64,000 nt of DNA from JAEUPI01 sp046348365 (lineage in GTDB: Bacteria > Pseudomonadota > Gammaproteobacteria > Burkholderiales > Burkholderiaceae_C): the NCBI GenBank assembly GCA_046348365.1, contig JAXMEL010000001.1, positions 1,178,001 to 1,242,000 on the forward strand, written 5' to 3'. Of this stretch, positions 26,393 to 34,340 are shown piece after piece; position 1 is the stretch's first letter; each line of letters starts with the position of its first letter. The notes beneath the pieces were generated by a model. It worked only from the letters and a program-made list of their open reading frames with translations. It did no database searches and was not told the DNA's origin. The translations under genes were made by a program, and so were the position numbers.

Positions 26393-27184
26393 TCACGCGG
26401 CCGGCGCGGCGCGCTCCGGCACCGTCACCTCGACGATGAAGTCAGGGTCGAAGGCCGAGTTCTCGTTGCGGCCGCCGAGCGCATAGCCGCGCGGGTTGCA
26501 GACCACGCGCGTGCCGTTGACGCGGTGGTCGAAGCTGTCGTGCGTGTGCCCGTGGATCCACAGCGCCGCGCGCTCGTCGCGCAGCAGGTGGTCGGCATCG
26601 GAGACGAAGCAGGTGTTGAGCAGCGAACCGGCGAAGCGCGGATGGATGCTGTGGCGCGACGGCGCGTGGTGCGTGATCACCACCGTGGGGCCGGCATGCG
26701 GGCTCGCCAGCCGGCCTTCGAGCCACTGCGCATGGCGCCGGAACAGCGCCACCGAATCCTCCGGCGTGAAGGGCTCGTCGGCGCCCTCGCGCGCGCGGAT
26801 GCGGCTGAAGTCGCGCATCGAGCGCAGCGCCTCGGCCCTGGCCGCGGCGCGCTGCTGCGGCTCGGCAAAAAGCTCGAAGTCGGTCCACAGCGTGGCGCCC
26901 AGGAATCGCACGCCGCCGAGCACCAGCTCGCGCTGGTCGAGCACGTGCACCTGCGTGCCGGCGCTCAGGCGTTGCAGCTCGTCGAGCCGGCCGTCGATGG
27001 AGCCGCCGTAGAACTCGTGGTTGCCGGGCACGAAGAGCACGGGCTTGTCGAAGCGCAGCGCCCAGGCGACGGCTTCGCGCGGTCGCGAAACGTCGCCGGC
27101 GAGCACCACCACATCGGCGTCGTTGACGGGCCGGTCCAAGGTGCCGAAGCCGAGGTGCAGGTCAGACAGGATGTTCAGCTTCAT
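26393..27184 (-). CDS. Calcineurin-like metallophosphoesterase
   Basis: A 263-residue predicted phosphohydrolase with all the dimetal motifs in order: D8-L-H10 (ILSDLHLGF), GD (VVLAGDVSRP), GNHE (VPGNHEFYGG), HH (VVITHHAPS) and GHTH (WIHGHTHDSF). It has no signal peptide, so it is likely cytoplasmic. The substrate is unknown; family members act on nucleotides, phosphoproteins or other phosphodiesters. The start at 27184 (MKLNILSD) places the first beta-strand at the N-terminus; an ATG four codons upstream (27196) is possible. Confidence 0.9.
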   Translation of the reverse strand: MKLNILSDLHLGFGTLDRPVNDADVVVLAGDVSRPREAVAWALRFDKPVLFVPGNHEFYGGSIDGRLDELQRLSAGTQVHVLDQRELVLGGVRFLGATLWTDFELFAEPQQRAAARAEALRSMRDFSRIRAREGADEPFTPEDSVALFRRHAQWLEGRLASPHAGPTVVITHHAPSRHSIHPRFAGSLLNTCFVSDADHLLRDERAALWIHGHTHDSFDHRVNGTRVVCNPRGYALGGRNENSAFDPDFIVEVTVPERAAPAA

Positions 27185-27222
27185 CGTGGCCGGCACCGCG
27201 CGGGCTCGCCGCTTCTGCGTTG

Positions 27223-27735
27223 CTACGCGGGCCGGGCCTCGAACGGCGGGAACAACACGTCGTTCTCGAGGCGGATGTGCGCCTGCACGTCGTCGACGAA
27301 GGTGCGCAGGCCCGTGTACAGGCGGCGCCAGTCGTCGCCGGCGTCGGCCGGCGGCGTGGCGGCGCGCGTCAGCGCGAGCAGCTGGGCCAGGCGCTCGCCG
27401 TGCGACACGTGTTCGCTGCGCATCACGGCGATCGGCCGCGCCGCGAACGGATGGCCGCCGCGCGCCAGCATCGGGAAGAGGATGGTCTCCTCCTTGGCCA
27501 TGTGGGCGTGCAGCTCGGCGGCGATGGTCTGCAGCAGGGCGCTCAGGCCGGCCGGCAGCTCGGGGTGCTGCGCCTGCGCCGCCTCCACCTTCGTGGCCAA
27601 GCCCTGCAGCTCGACGAGCTGCGCACGATGGGTGTCGTGGTAGCGGCGCAGGATGTGCGCAATCAGCGCCGGCGGCTCCTTCGGTGCCGCGGGCTCGGCG
27701 TTCGGGTGGGGCGCGGGTGCGGCGGGTGTGTTCAC
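27223..27735 (-). CDS. Hemerythrin-domain protein, RIC/YtfE/DnrN-like
   Basis: A 170-residue di-iron protein. After a Pro/Ala-rich leader the hemerythrin-like bundle begins at LIAHILRRYHDTHRAQL and has the paired metal-ligand segments AELHAHMAKEETILFPML and VQAHIRLENDVLFPPF. This matches the C-terminal domain of RIC (YtfE/ScdA/DnrN), which repairs iron-sulfur clusters after nitric oxide damage, but lacks the usual N-terminal ScdA domain. The start is a GTG at 27735. An NsrR-like dyad lies 18-40 bp upstream, consistent with NO induction. Confidence 0.85.
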   Translation of the reverse strand: MNTPAAPAPHPNAEPAAPKEPPALIAHILRRYHDTHRAQLVELQGLATKVEAAQAQHPELPAGLSALLQTIAAELHAHMAKEETILFPMLARGGHPFAARPIAVMRSEHVSHGERLAQLLALTRAATPPADAGDDWRRLYTGLRTFVDDVQAHIRLENDVLFPPFEARPA

Positions 27736-27752
27736 GAGCGTCTCGTCGTTGA

Positions 27753-27775
27753 AAGATGTATGGTCAGTGCATCTT
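27753..27775 (-). promoter_or_regulatory. NsrR-like operator
   Basis: A 23-bp imperfect dyad with outer arms AAGATG and CATCTT and an AT-rich core, closely matching the known NsrR consensus halves (AAGATGYATTT / AAATRCATCTT). It lies between the two hemerythrin genes, just upstream of the RIC-like gene. NsrR is an NO-sensing Fe-S repressor of NO-repair genes, so the location is coherent. Confidence 0.65.
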
Positions 27776-27794
27776 ATCGCCCGGCCGCGGACGG

Positions 27795-28385
27795 TCAAGC
27801 CGCGCCGGGGTCGTCGGGGTCGGCAACGCCGCGCCGCGCGCGCATCGCGCGGCCGATGCGGTCGAGCTCGGCATCGCCCAGCAGCCGCCGGGCCATCGGC
27901 AGCAGCTCGGACTCCTCGCGCGCGATGTGCCGCTCGTAGCGGCCGATGAAGCCGAGCACCTCGTCGGCGGCCAGCGCCGCGGCATCGCCGGCCACCACGC
28001 GCGCGAGCACGGCGCGCAGGCTGCGCCAGCCGCGGTCGAGTTCGCGGTGGTCGGCCACCAGCGCGGCGGTCAGCTCGCGCAGGCACACCGGGTCGCTGCC
28101 GGCCATCGATTCGAGCAGCGCCGGGAACAGGTCGACCTCCTCGTCGTCGTGGTGGTGGCGCGCCGAGGTGTCGAAATAGCGCATCACCGCGGCAGCCGCC
28201 TCCTGGGCCTGGCGGTCGGCGCCGTGGCGCGCGGCGTGGTCGAGCAGCCGGCGCAGCGTGGCGCACTGCTGCTGCACGCGGCCGTGGCAGGCGGCGAGCA
28301 TCTCGATCGGCACCTCGAAGCCGGCCGCCGGCGCCGAATGTCCCGGCAGGCCCGGACGGGTGGCCGCTGACGCGGGCTTAGGCAT
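27795..28385 (-). CDS. Hemerythrin HHE cation-binding domain protein
   Basis: A 196-residue four-helix bundle protein. Metal-ligand motifs are FEVPIEMLAACHGRV, SARHHHDDEEVDLFPALL, LVADHRELDRGW and GRYERHIAREESELLPMA. The pattern HHHDDEE / HIAREESELLP is typical of cytoplasmic hemerythrin-like proteins that bind oxygen or NO or sense iron/redox state. It is 59 bp upstream of the RIC-like gene, but the NsrR-like box between them suggests separate transcription starts. The start at 28385 (MPKPASAA) is the only good ATG. Confidence 0.87.
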   Translation of the reverse strand: MPKPASAATRPGLPGHSAPAAGFEVPIEMLAACHGRVQQQCATLRRLLDHAARHGADRQAQEAAAAVMRYFDTSARHHHDDEEVDLFPALLESMAGSDPVCLRELTAALVADHRELDRGWRSLRAVLARVVAGDAAALAADEVLGFIGRYERHIAREESELLPMARRLLGDAELDRIGRAMRARRGVADPDDPGAA

Positions 28386-28486
28386 CGGCGCGTGGCCTAC
28401 TCGGCGCCGCCTCGCCGACGGTGAGCCGCCGCGGCAGACGGCCCGCGCAGCGCATCGGTGCGCGCAACGCGCAGTCGGTGGTGGTT

Positions 28487-28900
28487 TCAGCGAGCCGCAC
28501 GACATGCCCCTCGAGAATCGTCCAATGTACGCCGTTCGGGCGCCCTGGCTCGGCCGATGTACCTCAGGTGGCCGCCGCACCCTGCGCCGCAATCGGAGGC
28601 GCCGAAGCCGGGCACCCACACGGCGCCCGGCGAACGCTGGTTCAACCGGCATTCCTCGATCGCCGAGCGCACGACCCGCGTGATCGTCACGCCCGGTGCG
28701 GCGAGCAGGTAGTCGATGTGCCAGCGCAGCGTCTTCTCGGCGCGAAGATGCCGCGCGATGCGGGCCTCGAAGGCGCGCCGCGCCGAGCCCGTGTAGAGAT
28801 AGCGGCCCGCGGGAAAGTCGAATTCGCCGAGACGGCCGATGGCGCAGCGGCAGGGCCGCGCCAGCGTGATCGCCAGTTGGTAGCTGATGTATCGACCCAT
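28487..28900 (-). CDS. DUF123 / GIY-YIG-like protein
   Basis: A 137-residue protein of the DUF123 family, distantly related to GIY-YIG nucleases. It begins MGRYISYQLAITLARPC and has the diagnostic FPAGRYLYTGSARRAFEARI and RWHIDYLLA segments, followed by Cys-containing ECRLNQ and GASDCGAGCGGHL stretches conserved in the family. The biological role is not established. The last 25 residues (RARAPERRTLDDSRG...) look unconserved. It stands alone between the hemerythrin genes and the GntR gene. Confidence 0.85.
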   Translation of the reverse strand: MGRYISYQLAITLARPCRCAIGRLGEFDFPAGRYLYTGSARRAFEARIARHLRAEKTLRWHIDYLLAAPGVTITRVVRSAIEECRLNQRSPGAVWVPGFGASDCGAGCGGHLRYIGRARAPERRTLDDSRGACRAAR

Positions 28901-28959
28901 GATGGTCGGGAGTTGCTGCGCCCCCGGCGACCGAGCGCCCCTATGCGCACGTGGCCGCC

Positions 28960-29649
28960 TCAGGCGGCGCTGCGTTCCTCGCTTCGCTCGTCTGCCGCCA
29001 GCAGCGAACCGACCCGGTCGTAGGCGATTCTCACGTGCGCGGCGATCGCCCGCGCCGCTTCCTGCGCATCGCCGCGCGCGATGGCGTCGAGCACGGCGGC
29101 GTGCTCGTCCCACACCACGCGGGCCAGCTCCGGGTGGCGAAGCACCTCGCCCATCGAGCGACGCAGATGCTGCCACTGCGCCTGCATGGACTGCACCACC
29201 AGCGGATTGCCGCTGACCCGGTAGATCCACTCGTGGAAGTCGACATCGGCCAGCAGCGCCGCGCGCGCGTCGCCCGCCGCCGCCACCTGCCGGCCATGGT
29301 CGACCAGCGCGCGGCCGGCGTCGATCTGCTCCTGTGTCGCGCGCCGGGCCGCCAGCGATGCCGCCAGCGGCTCGAGCGCGGACCGCAGCTCGTAGATGGC
29401 ATCGAAGCGCGCCGGGTCCACCGGCGCGACCTGCAGCCCGCGTTTGCCGCGCTCGACCAGGAAGCCCTGCTGCTTGAGCTGGCCCACGGCGGTCATCACG
29501 GGCTGGCGCGACACCTGCAGCCGCAGCGCCAGCTCGTCCTGCGTCACGCGCTCGCCCGGCGCCAGCGCGCCGTCGCAGATCGCGTCGAGGATGCGTTCGT
29601 AGGCCTGCTCGACCAGCGATTTCTGGGGTTTGACCGACTCGATGCTCAT
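28960..29649 (-). CDS. GntR family transcriptional regulator, FCD subfamily
   Basis: A 229-residue regulator. The winged helix-turn-helix is at residues 10-75 (DELALRLQVSRQPVMTAVGQL) and the all-helical FCD ligand-binding domain at about 85-215, with the metal-binding histidine pattern in DFHEWIY and AAIAAHVRIAY. FCD regulators usually sense carboxylates or their CoA esters and repress the neighbouring catabolic operon. It is divergent from hcmB, and a perfect palindrome sits in the shared promoter region, so it probably controls 2-hydroxyisobutyrate catabolism. Confidence 0.92.
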   Translation of the reverse strand: MSIESVKPQKSLVEQAYERILDAICDGALAPGERVTQDELALRLQVSRQPVMTAVGQLKQQGFLVERGKRGLQVAPVDPARFDAIYELRSALEPLAASLAARRATQEQIDAGRALVDHGRQVAAAGDARAALLADVDFHEWIYRVSGNPLVVQSMQAQWQHLRRSMGEVLRHPELARVVWDEHAAVLDAIARGDAQEAARAIAAHVRIAYDRVGSLLAADERSEERSAA

Positions 29650-29691
29650 TTCTGCGGGCGATTATGCGCTGCCAAGAGGTTTTTCGCTTGT

Positions 29692-29720
29692 TTCGCATTC
29701 CGCATACCGTATGCGATACT
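29692..29720 (+). promoter_or_regulatory. hcm operon promoter with embedded palindromic operator
   Basis: A candidate sigma-70 promoter TTCGCA (29692-29697), 17-bp spacer, GATACT (29715-29720), upstream of hcmB. The perfect palindrome CGCATA-CCG-TATGCG (29701-29715) fills the spacer. A GntR-type repressor bound here would block RNA polymerase. The divergent GntR gene starts 43 bp away from the -35 element. Confidence 0.55.
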
Positions 29721-29772
29721 TCGCCGACCTCCCGCCGAACCCCACCCCCACCCACCGAACGGATTGCCCACC

Positions 29773-30183
29773 ATGGACAAGAACCCGATCCGCGTTCTGC
29801 TCGCCAAGGTCGGCCTCGACGGCCATGACCGTGGCGTCAAGGTCGTCGCCCGCGCGCTGCGCGACGCCGGCATGGACGTCATCTACTCCGGCCTGCACCG
29901 CACGCCCGACGAGGTGGTCAACACCGCGATCCAGGAAGACGTCGACGTGCTCGGCGTCAGCCTGCTCTCCGGCGTGCAGCTCACCGTGTTCCCGAAGATC
30001 TTCAAGCTGCTCGAAGACAAGGGCGCGAGCGACCTGATCGTGATCGCCGGCGGCGTGATGCCCGACGAAGACGCGCAAGCCATCCGGAAGATGGGCGTGC
30101 GCGAGGTGCTGCTGCAGGACACGCCGCCACAGGCCATCGTCGATTCGATCCGCAGCCTGGTGGCTGCGCGCGGCGCTCGCTGA
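29773..30183 (+). CDS. hcmB: 2-hydroxyisobutyryl-CoA mutase small (B12-binding) subunit
   Basis: A 136-residue cobalamin-binding subunit. His18 in VGLDGHDRG is the lower axial cobalt ligand of the DxHxxG motif, and the SLLSG (residues 61-65) and GG (94-95) loops of the B12 fold follow. It partners the catalytic subunit encoded at 32639 to form adenosylcobalamin-dependent 2-hydroxyisobutyryl-CoA mutase, which converts 2-hydroxyisobutyryl-CoA to 3-hydroxybutyryl-CoA. Length equals that of HcmB from Aquincola as I recall it. It is the first gene of a five- or six-gene operon. Confidence 0.93.
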   Translation: MDKNPIRVLLAKVGLDGHDRGVKVVARALRDAGMDVIYSGLHRTPDEVVNTAIQEDVDVLGVSLLSGVQLTVFPKIFKLLEDKGASDLIVIAGGVMPDEDAQAIRKMGVREVLLQDTPPQAIVDSIRSLVAARGAR

Positions 30184-30207
30184 GCGCCGCAAGTGGAGAC
30201 AGGCGCC

Positions 30208-31641
30208 ATGGAAGAGTGGAGTTTCCCCGTCAGGTACGACGAGAGCTACTTGCCGCCGGCCGACAGCCGCTACTGGTTCCCGCGCCGCGAGACCATGCCG
30301 GCGGCCGAGCGCGACAAGGCCATCCTCGAGCGGCTGCAGCAGGTGTGCCGCTACGCGTGGGATCACGCCCCGTTCTACCGCCGCAAGTGGGACGAAGCGG
30401 GCTTTCACCCCAGCCAGTTGAAATCGCTGGAGGACTTCGAGCAGCGCGTTCCGGTGCTGAAGAAGGCCGACCTGCGCGCGTCGCAGGCAGCGCACCCGCC
30501 GTTCGGCGACTACGTGTGCGTGCCCGACGCCGAGATCTTCCACATCCACGGCACCAGCGGCACCACCGGGCGGCCGACCGCTTTCGCCGTCGGCCGCGAC
30601 GACTGGCGTGCGATCGCCAACGCGCATGCGCGCATCATGTGGGCCATGGGCATCCGGCCCGGCGACATGGTCTGCGTCGCCGCGGTGTTCAGCCTCTACC
30701 TCGGCAGCTGGGGTGCGCTGGCGGGCGCCGAGCGGCTGCGCGCCAAGGCCTTTCCGTTCGGCGCCGGCGCGCCGGGCATGAGCGCGCGCCTCGTGCAGTG
30801 GATGGACACCATGAAGCCGGCCGCGTTCTACGGCACACCGAGCTACGCCATCCACTTGGCCGAAGTGGCGCGGCAGGAGAAGCTCGATCCGCGCGGCTTC
30901 AAGCTCAAGTGCCTGTTCTTCAGCGGCGAGCCCGGCGCATCGGTGCCCGGCGTGAAGGACCGCATCGAGGACGCCTACGGCGCCAAGGTCTACGACTGCG
31001 GCTCGATGGCCGAGATGACGCCGTTCATGAACGTCGCCGGCAGCGAGCAGAGCAACGAGGGCATGCTGTGCTGGCAGGACATCGTCTACACCGAGGTCTG
31101 CGATCCGGCAACGATGCAGCGCGTGCCGTACGGCCAGCGCGGCACGCCGGTGTACACGCACCTGGAGCGCACCAGCCAGCCGATGATCCGGCTGCTCTCG
31201 GGCGACCTGACGCTGTGGACCAACGACCCCACGCCGTGCGGCCGCACCTACCCGCGGCTGCCGCAAGGCATCTTCGGCCGCATCGACGACATGTTCACCA
31301 TCCGCGGCGAGAACATCTATCCGAGCGAGATCGACGCCGCGCTCAACCAGCTGGCCGGGTACGGCGGCGAGCATCGCATCGTCATCACGCGTGAAGCCGC
31401 GATGGACGAACTGCTGCTGCGGGTCGAGCCGAACGAGCAGATCCACCGTGCGGGCGCGTCGGCGCTGGAGGCCTTCCGCGCCGAGGCATCGCGTCGGGTG
31501 CAGACCGTGCTCGGCGTGCGCGCAAAGGTCGAGCTGGTGGCGCCGAACTCGATCGCGCGCACCGACTTCAAGGCGCGCCGGGTCATCGACGACCGCGAGG
31601 TGTTCCGGGCGCTCAACGAGCAGCTTCGCGCCGGCGCCTGA
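30208..31641 (+). CDS. hcl: 2-hydroxyisobutyrate-CoA ligase (PaaK-like)
   Basis: A 477-residue adenylate-forming enzyme of the phenylacetate-CoA ligase type. Motifs are the P-loop HGTSGTTGRPTAF (residues 114-126), FYGTPSYAIHLAE, and the hinge/C-terminal region GRIDDMFTIRGENIYPSEID. It would activate 2-hydroxyisobutyrate with ATP and CoA, supplying the mutase and the downstream lyase. Position, length and sequence fit Hcl of Methylibium/Aquincola. The start at 30208 (MEEWSFPV) is preferred to the ATG at 30193, which adds five residues. Confidence 0.9.
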   Translation: MEEWSFPVRYDESYLPPADSRYWFPRRETMPAAERDKAILERLQQVCRYAWDHAPFYRRKWDEAGFHPSQLKSLEDFEQRVPVLKKADLRASQAAHPPFGDYVCVPDAEIFHIHGTSGTTGRPTAFAVGRDDWRAIANAHARIMWAMGIRPGDMVCVAAVFSLYLGSWGALAGAERLRAKAFPFGAGAPGMSARLVQWMDTMKPAAFYGTPSYAIHLAEVARQEKLDPRGFKLKCLFFSGEPGASVPGVKDRIEDAYGAKVYDCGSMAEMTPFMNVAGSEQSNEGMLCWQDIVYTEVCDPATMQRVPYGQRGTPVYTHLERTSQPMIRLLSGDLTLWTNDPTPCGRTYPRLPQGIFGRIDDMFTIRGENIYPSEIDAALNQLAGYGGEHRIVITREAAMDELLLRVEPNEQIHRAGASALEAFRAEASRRVQTVLGVRAKVELVAPNSIARTDFKARRVIDDREVFRALNEQLRAGA

Positions 31642-31668
31642 TCACAGAGTTCGAGCCGGGCGAACGCA

Positions 31669-32652
31669 ATGTCCTACGTCCCTTCCCACGTGCTGCTCGA
31701 ACAGCTTCGCGCCGGCAACCCGCGCGCGCTCGGCAGGCTCATCTCGCGGGCCGAGTCCGGCGTCGCCGAAGCCCGGCCCGCGCTGGCCGAGGTCTACCGC
31801 AGCGCCGGCGCGGCCCACATCATCGGCCTCACCGGCGTGCCCGGCAGCGGCAAGTCGACGCTGGTGGCCAAGCTCACCGCGGCGCTGCGCCAGCGCGGCG
31901 AGAAGGTGGGCATCGTGGCCATCGACCCCTCGAGTCCGTACTCGGGCGGCGCGATCCTCGGCGACCGCATCCGCATGACCGAGCTGGCCAACGACAGCGG
32001 CGTCTTCATCCGCAGCATGGCCACGCGCGGCGCCACCGGCGGCATGGCGCGCGCTGCGCTCGATGCGGTGGACCTGATGGACGTGGCGGGCTACCGCACG
32101 ATCATCCTCGAGACGGTGGGCGTCGGCCAGGACGAGGTCGAGGTGGCGCACGCGTCGGACACGACCGTCGTCGTGTCGGCGCCCGGCCTCGGCGACGAGA
32201 TCCAGGCCATCAAGGCGGGCGTGCTCGAGATCGCCGACATCCACGTGGTGAGCAAGTGCGACCGCGACGACGCCGACCGCACCCTCACCGACCTGAAGCA
32301 GATGCTGACGCTGGGCACGCTGGTGGGGCCCCCGCGGGCCTGGGCCATCGCAGTCGTCGGCGTCAGCTCCTACACCGGGCAAGGTGTCGACGAGCTGCTG
32401 CAGCGCATCGCGGCCCACCGCGCCGCGATGACGGGCACCGATCTGGGCCGCGAGCGCCGTCGCCGGGTGGCCGAGTTCCGCTTGCGCAAGACCGCCGAAA
32501 CGCTGCTGCTCGAACGCTTCACCACTGCGGCCGAGGCCTTCGCGCCGGCGCTGGCCGACGACCTCGTCGACCGCGGAACCGACCCCTATGCCGCGGCGCG
32601 GCAGCTCATTGCCAAGACCATCCGCGAGGAGTATTCGAATGAACTGGCTTGA
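31669..32652 (+). CDS. meaB: MeaB/ArgK-type GTPase chaperone of the mutase
   Basis: A 327-residue G3E-family GTPase that gates cofactor loading and protects the B12 mutase. The Walker A motif GVPGSGKST is at residues 56-64; switch-region acidic motif ETVGVGQDE and base-recognition SKCDRDD follow. The C-terminal dimerisation arm is present. In Aquincola the equivalent gene is called meaH. The 3' end overlaps hcmA by 14 bp, indicating translational coupling between the chaperone and the mutase catalytic subunit. Confidence 0.93.
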   Translation: MSYVPSHVLLEQLRAGNPRALGRLISRAESGVAEARPALAEVYRSAGAAHIIGLTGVPGSGKSTLVAKLTAALRQRGEKVGIVAIDPSSPYSGGAILGDRIRMTELANDSGVFIRSMATRGATGGMARAALDAVDLMDVAGYRTIILETVGVGQDEVEVAHASDTTVVVSAPGLGDEIQAIKAGVLEIADIHVVSKCDRDDADRTLTDLKQMLTLGTLVGPPRAWAIAVVGVSSYTGQGVDELLQRIAAHRAAMTGTDLGRERRRRVAEFRLRKTAETLLLERFTTAAEAFAPALADDLVDRGTDPYAAARQLIAKTIREEYSNELA

Positions 32653-34327
32653 CGACAAACAGCGCAGCGGCCTCGAGTCCGAGCGCGCCGACTGGGAGTC
32701 CAACGAGGTTGCCGCCTTCCTGAAGAAGCAGCCGGAACGCAAGCAGCAGTTCCACACCACGGGCGACTTCCCCGTGCGGCGCACCTACACGGCGGCCGAC
32801 ATCGCCGACACGCCGCTGCAGGACATCGGCCTGCCCGGCCGCTATCCGTTCACCCGCGGCCCGTATCCGACGATGTACCGCAGCCGCACCTGGACGATGC
32901 GCCAGATCGCCGGCTTCGGCACCGGCGAAGACACCAACAAGCGCTTCAAGTACCTCATCGAGCAGGGCCAGACCGGCATCTCCACCGACTTCGACATGCC
33001 CACGCTGATGGGCTACGACTCCGATCACCCGATGAGCGACGGCGAGGTCGGCCGCGAAGGCGTGGCCATCGACACGCTGGCCGACATGGAGGCGCTGCTC
33101 GCCGACATCGACCTCGAGAAGATCTCGGTCTCGCTGACCATCAACCCGACGGCGTGGATCCTGCTCGCGATGTACGTGGCGCTGGCCGAGAAGCGCGGCT
33201 ACGACCTCGACAAGCTCTCGGGCACGGTGCAGGCCGACATCCTGAAGGAGTACATGGCGCAGAAGGAGTACATCTACCCGATCGCGCCGTCGGTGCGCAT
33301 CGTGCGCGACATCATCACCTACAGCGCCAGGAATCTGAAGCGCTACAACCCGATCAACATCTCGGGCTACCACATCAGCGAGGCCGGCTCGTCGCCGGTG
33401 CAGGAAGCGGCCTTCACGCTGGCCAACCTGGTGACCTACGTGCAGGAGGTGACCACGACCGGCATGCACGTCGACGAGTTCGCGCCGCGGCTGGCGTTCT
33501 TCTTCGTCAGCCAGGGCGACTTCTTCGAGGAGGTGGCCAAGTTCCGCGCGCTGCGCCGCTGCTACGCCAAGATCATGAAGGAGCGCTTCGGCGCGAAGAA
33601 CCCGGAGTCGATGCGCCTGCGCTTCCATTGCCAGACGGCAGCAGCCACGCTGACCAAGCCGCAGTACAAGGTCAACATCGTGCGCACGGCGCTACAGGCG
33701 CTGTCGGCCGTGCTGGGCGGTGCGCAGAGCCTGCACACCAACGGCTACGACGAGGCCTTCGCGATCCCGACCGAAGACGCGATGAAGATGGCGCTGCGCA
33801 CGCAGCAGATCATCGCCGAGGAGACCAACGTCACCAGCGTGATCGATCCGCTGGGCGGCAGCTACTTCGTCGAAGCGCTGACCACCGACTACGAGAAGAA
33901 GATCTTCGAGATCCTCGCCGACGTCGACAAGCGCGGCGGCACGATCAAGCTGATCGAGCAAGGCTGGTTCCAGAAGCAGATCGCCGACTTCGCCTACGAG
34001 ACCGCGCTGCGCAAGCAATCCGGCGCGAAGCCGGTGATCGGCGTGAACCGGTTCGTCGAGACCGATCAGGACCACGAGATCGAGATCCATCCGTACGATC
34101 CGAGCACGGCCGATCGCCAGATCGCGCGCACGCGCCGCGTGCGCGCCGAGCGCGACCCCAGGAAGATGCAGGCGCTGCTCGATCGGCTGGAGGCCGTGGC
34201 CCGGGACGATGCGCAGAACATCATGCCGGTGACGATCGAACTGGTGAAGGCCGGGGCGACCATGGGCGACATCGTCGAGCGGCTGAAGGCGCTCTGGGGC
34301 ACCTACCGCGAGACGCCGGTCTTCTGA
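32639..34327 (+). CDS. hcmA: 2-hydroxyisobutyryl-CoA mutase large (catalytic) subunit
   Basis: A 562-residue acyl-CoA mutase TIM barrel. The two residues that distinguish 2-hydroxyisobutyryl-CoA mutase from methylmalonyl-CoA mutase are both in place: Ile90 (MRQIAGFGTGED), where methylmalonyl-CoA mutases have Tyr, and Asp117 (GISTDFDMPT), where they have Ala. Other conserved parts are GYDSDHP and ISGYHISEAG. With HcmB it carries out the carbon-skeleton rearrangement to 3-hydroxybutyryl-CoA. The start at 32639 (MNWLDDKQ) makes the numbering coincide exactly with the published enzyme; upstream in-frame ATGs lie inside meaB. Confidence 0.95.
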   Translation: MNWLDDKQRSGLESERADWESNEVAAFLKKQPERKQQFHTTGDFPVRRTYTAADIADTPLQDIGLPGRYPFTRGPYPTMYRSRTWTMRQIAGFGTGEDTNKRFKYLIEQGQTGISTDFDMPTLMGYDSDHPMSDGEVGREGVAIDTLADMEALLADIDLEKISVSLTINPTAWILLAMYVALAEKRGYDLDKLSGTVQADILKEYMAQKEYIYPIAPSVRIVRDIITYSARNLKRYNPINISGYHISEAGSSPVQEAAFTLANLVTYVQEVTTTGMHVDEFAPRLAFFFVSQGDFFEEVAKFRALRRCYAKIMKERFGAKNPESMRLRFHCQTAAATLTKPQYKVNIVRTALQALSAVLGGAQSLHTNGYDEAFAIPTEDAMKMALRTQQIIAEETNVTSVIDPLGGSYFVEALTTDYEKKIFEILADVDKRGGTIKLIEQGWFQKQIADFAYETALRKQSGAKPVIGVNRFVETDQDHEIEIHPYDPSTADRQIARTRRVRAERDPRKMQALLDRLEAVARDDAQNIMPVTIELVKAGATMGDIVERLKALWGTYRETPVF

Positions 34328-34340
34328 ACAGCGCACGACC

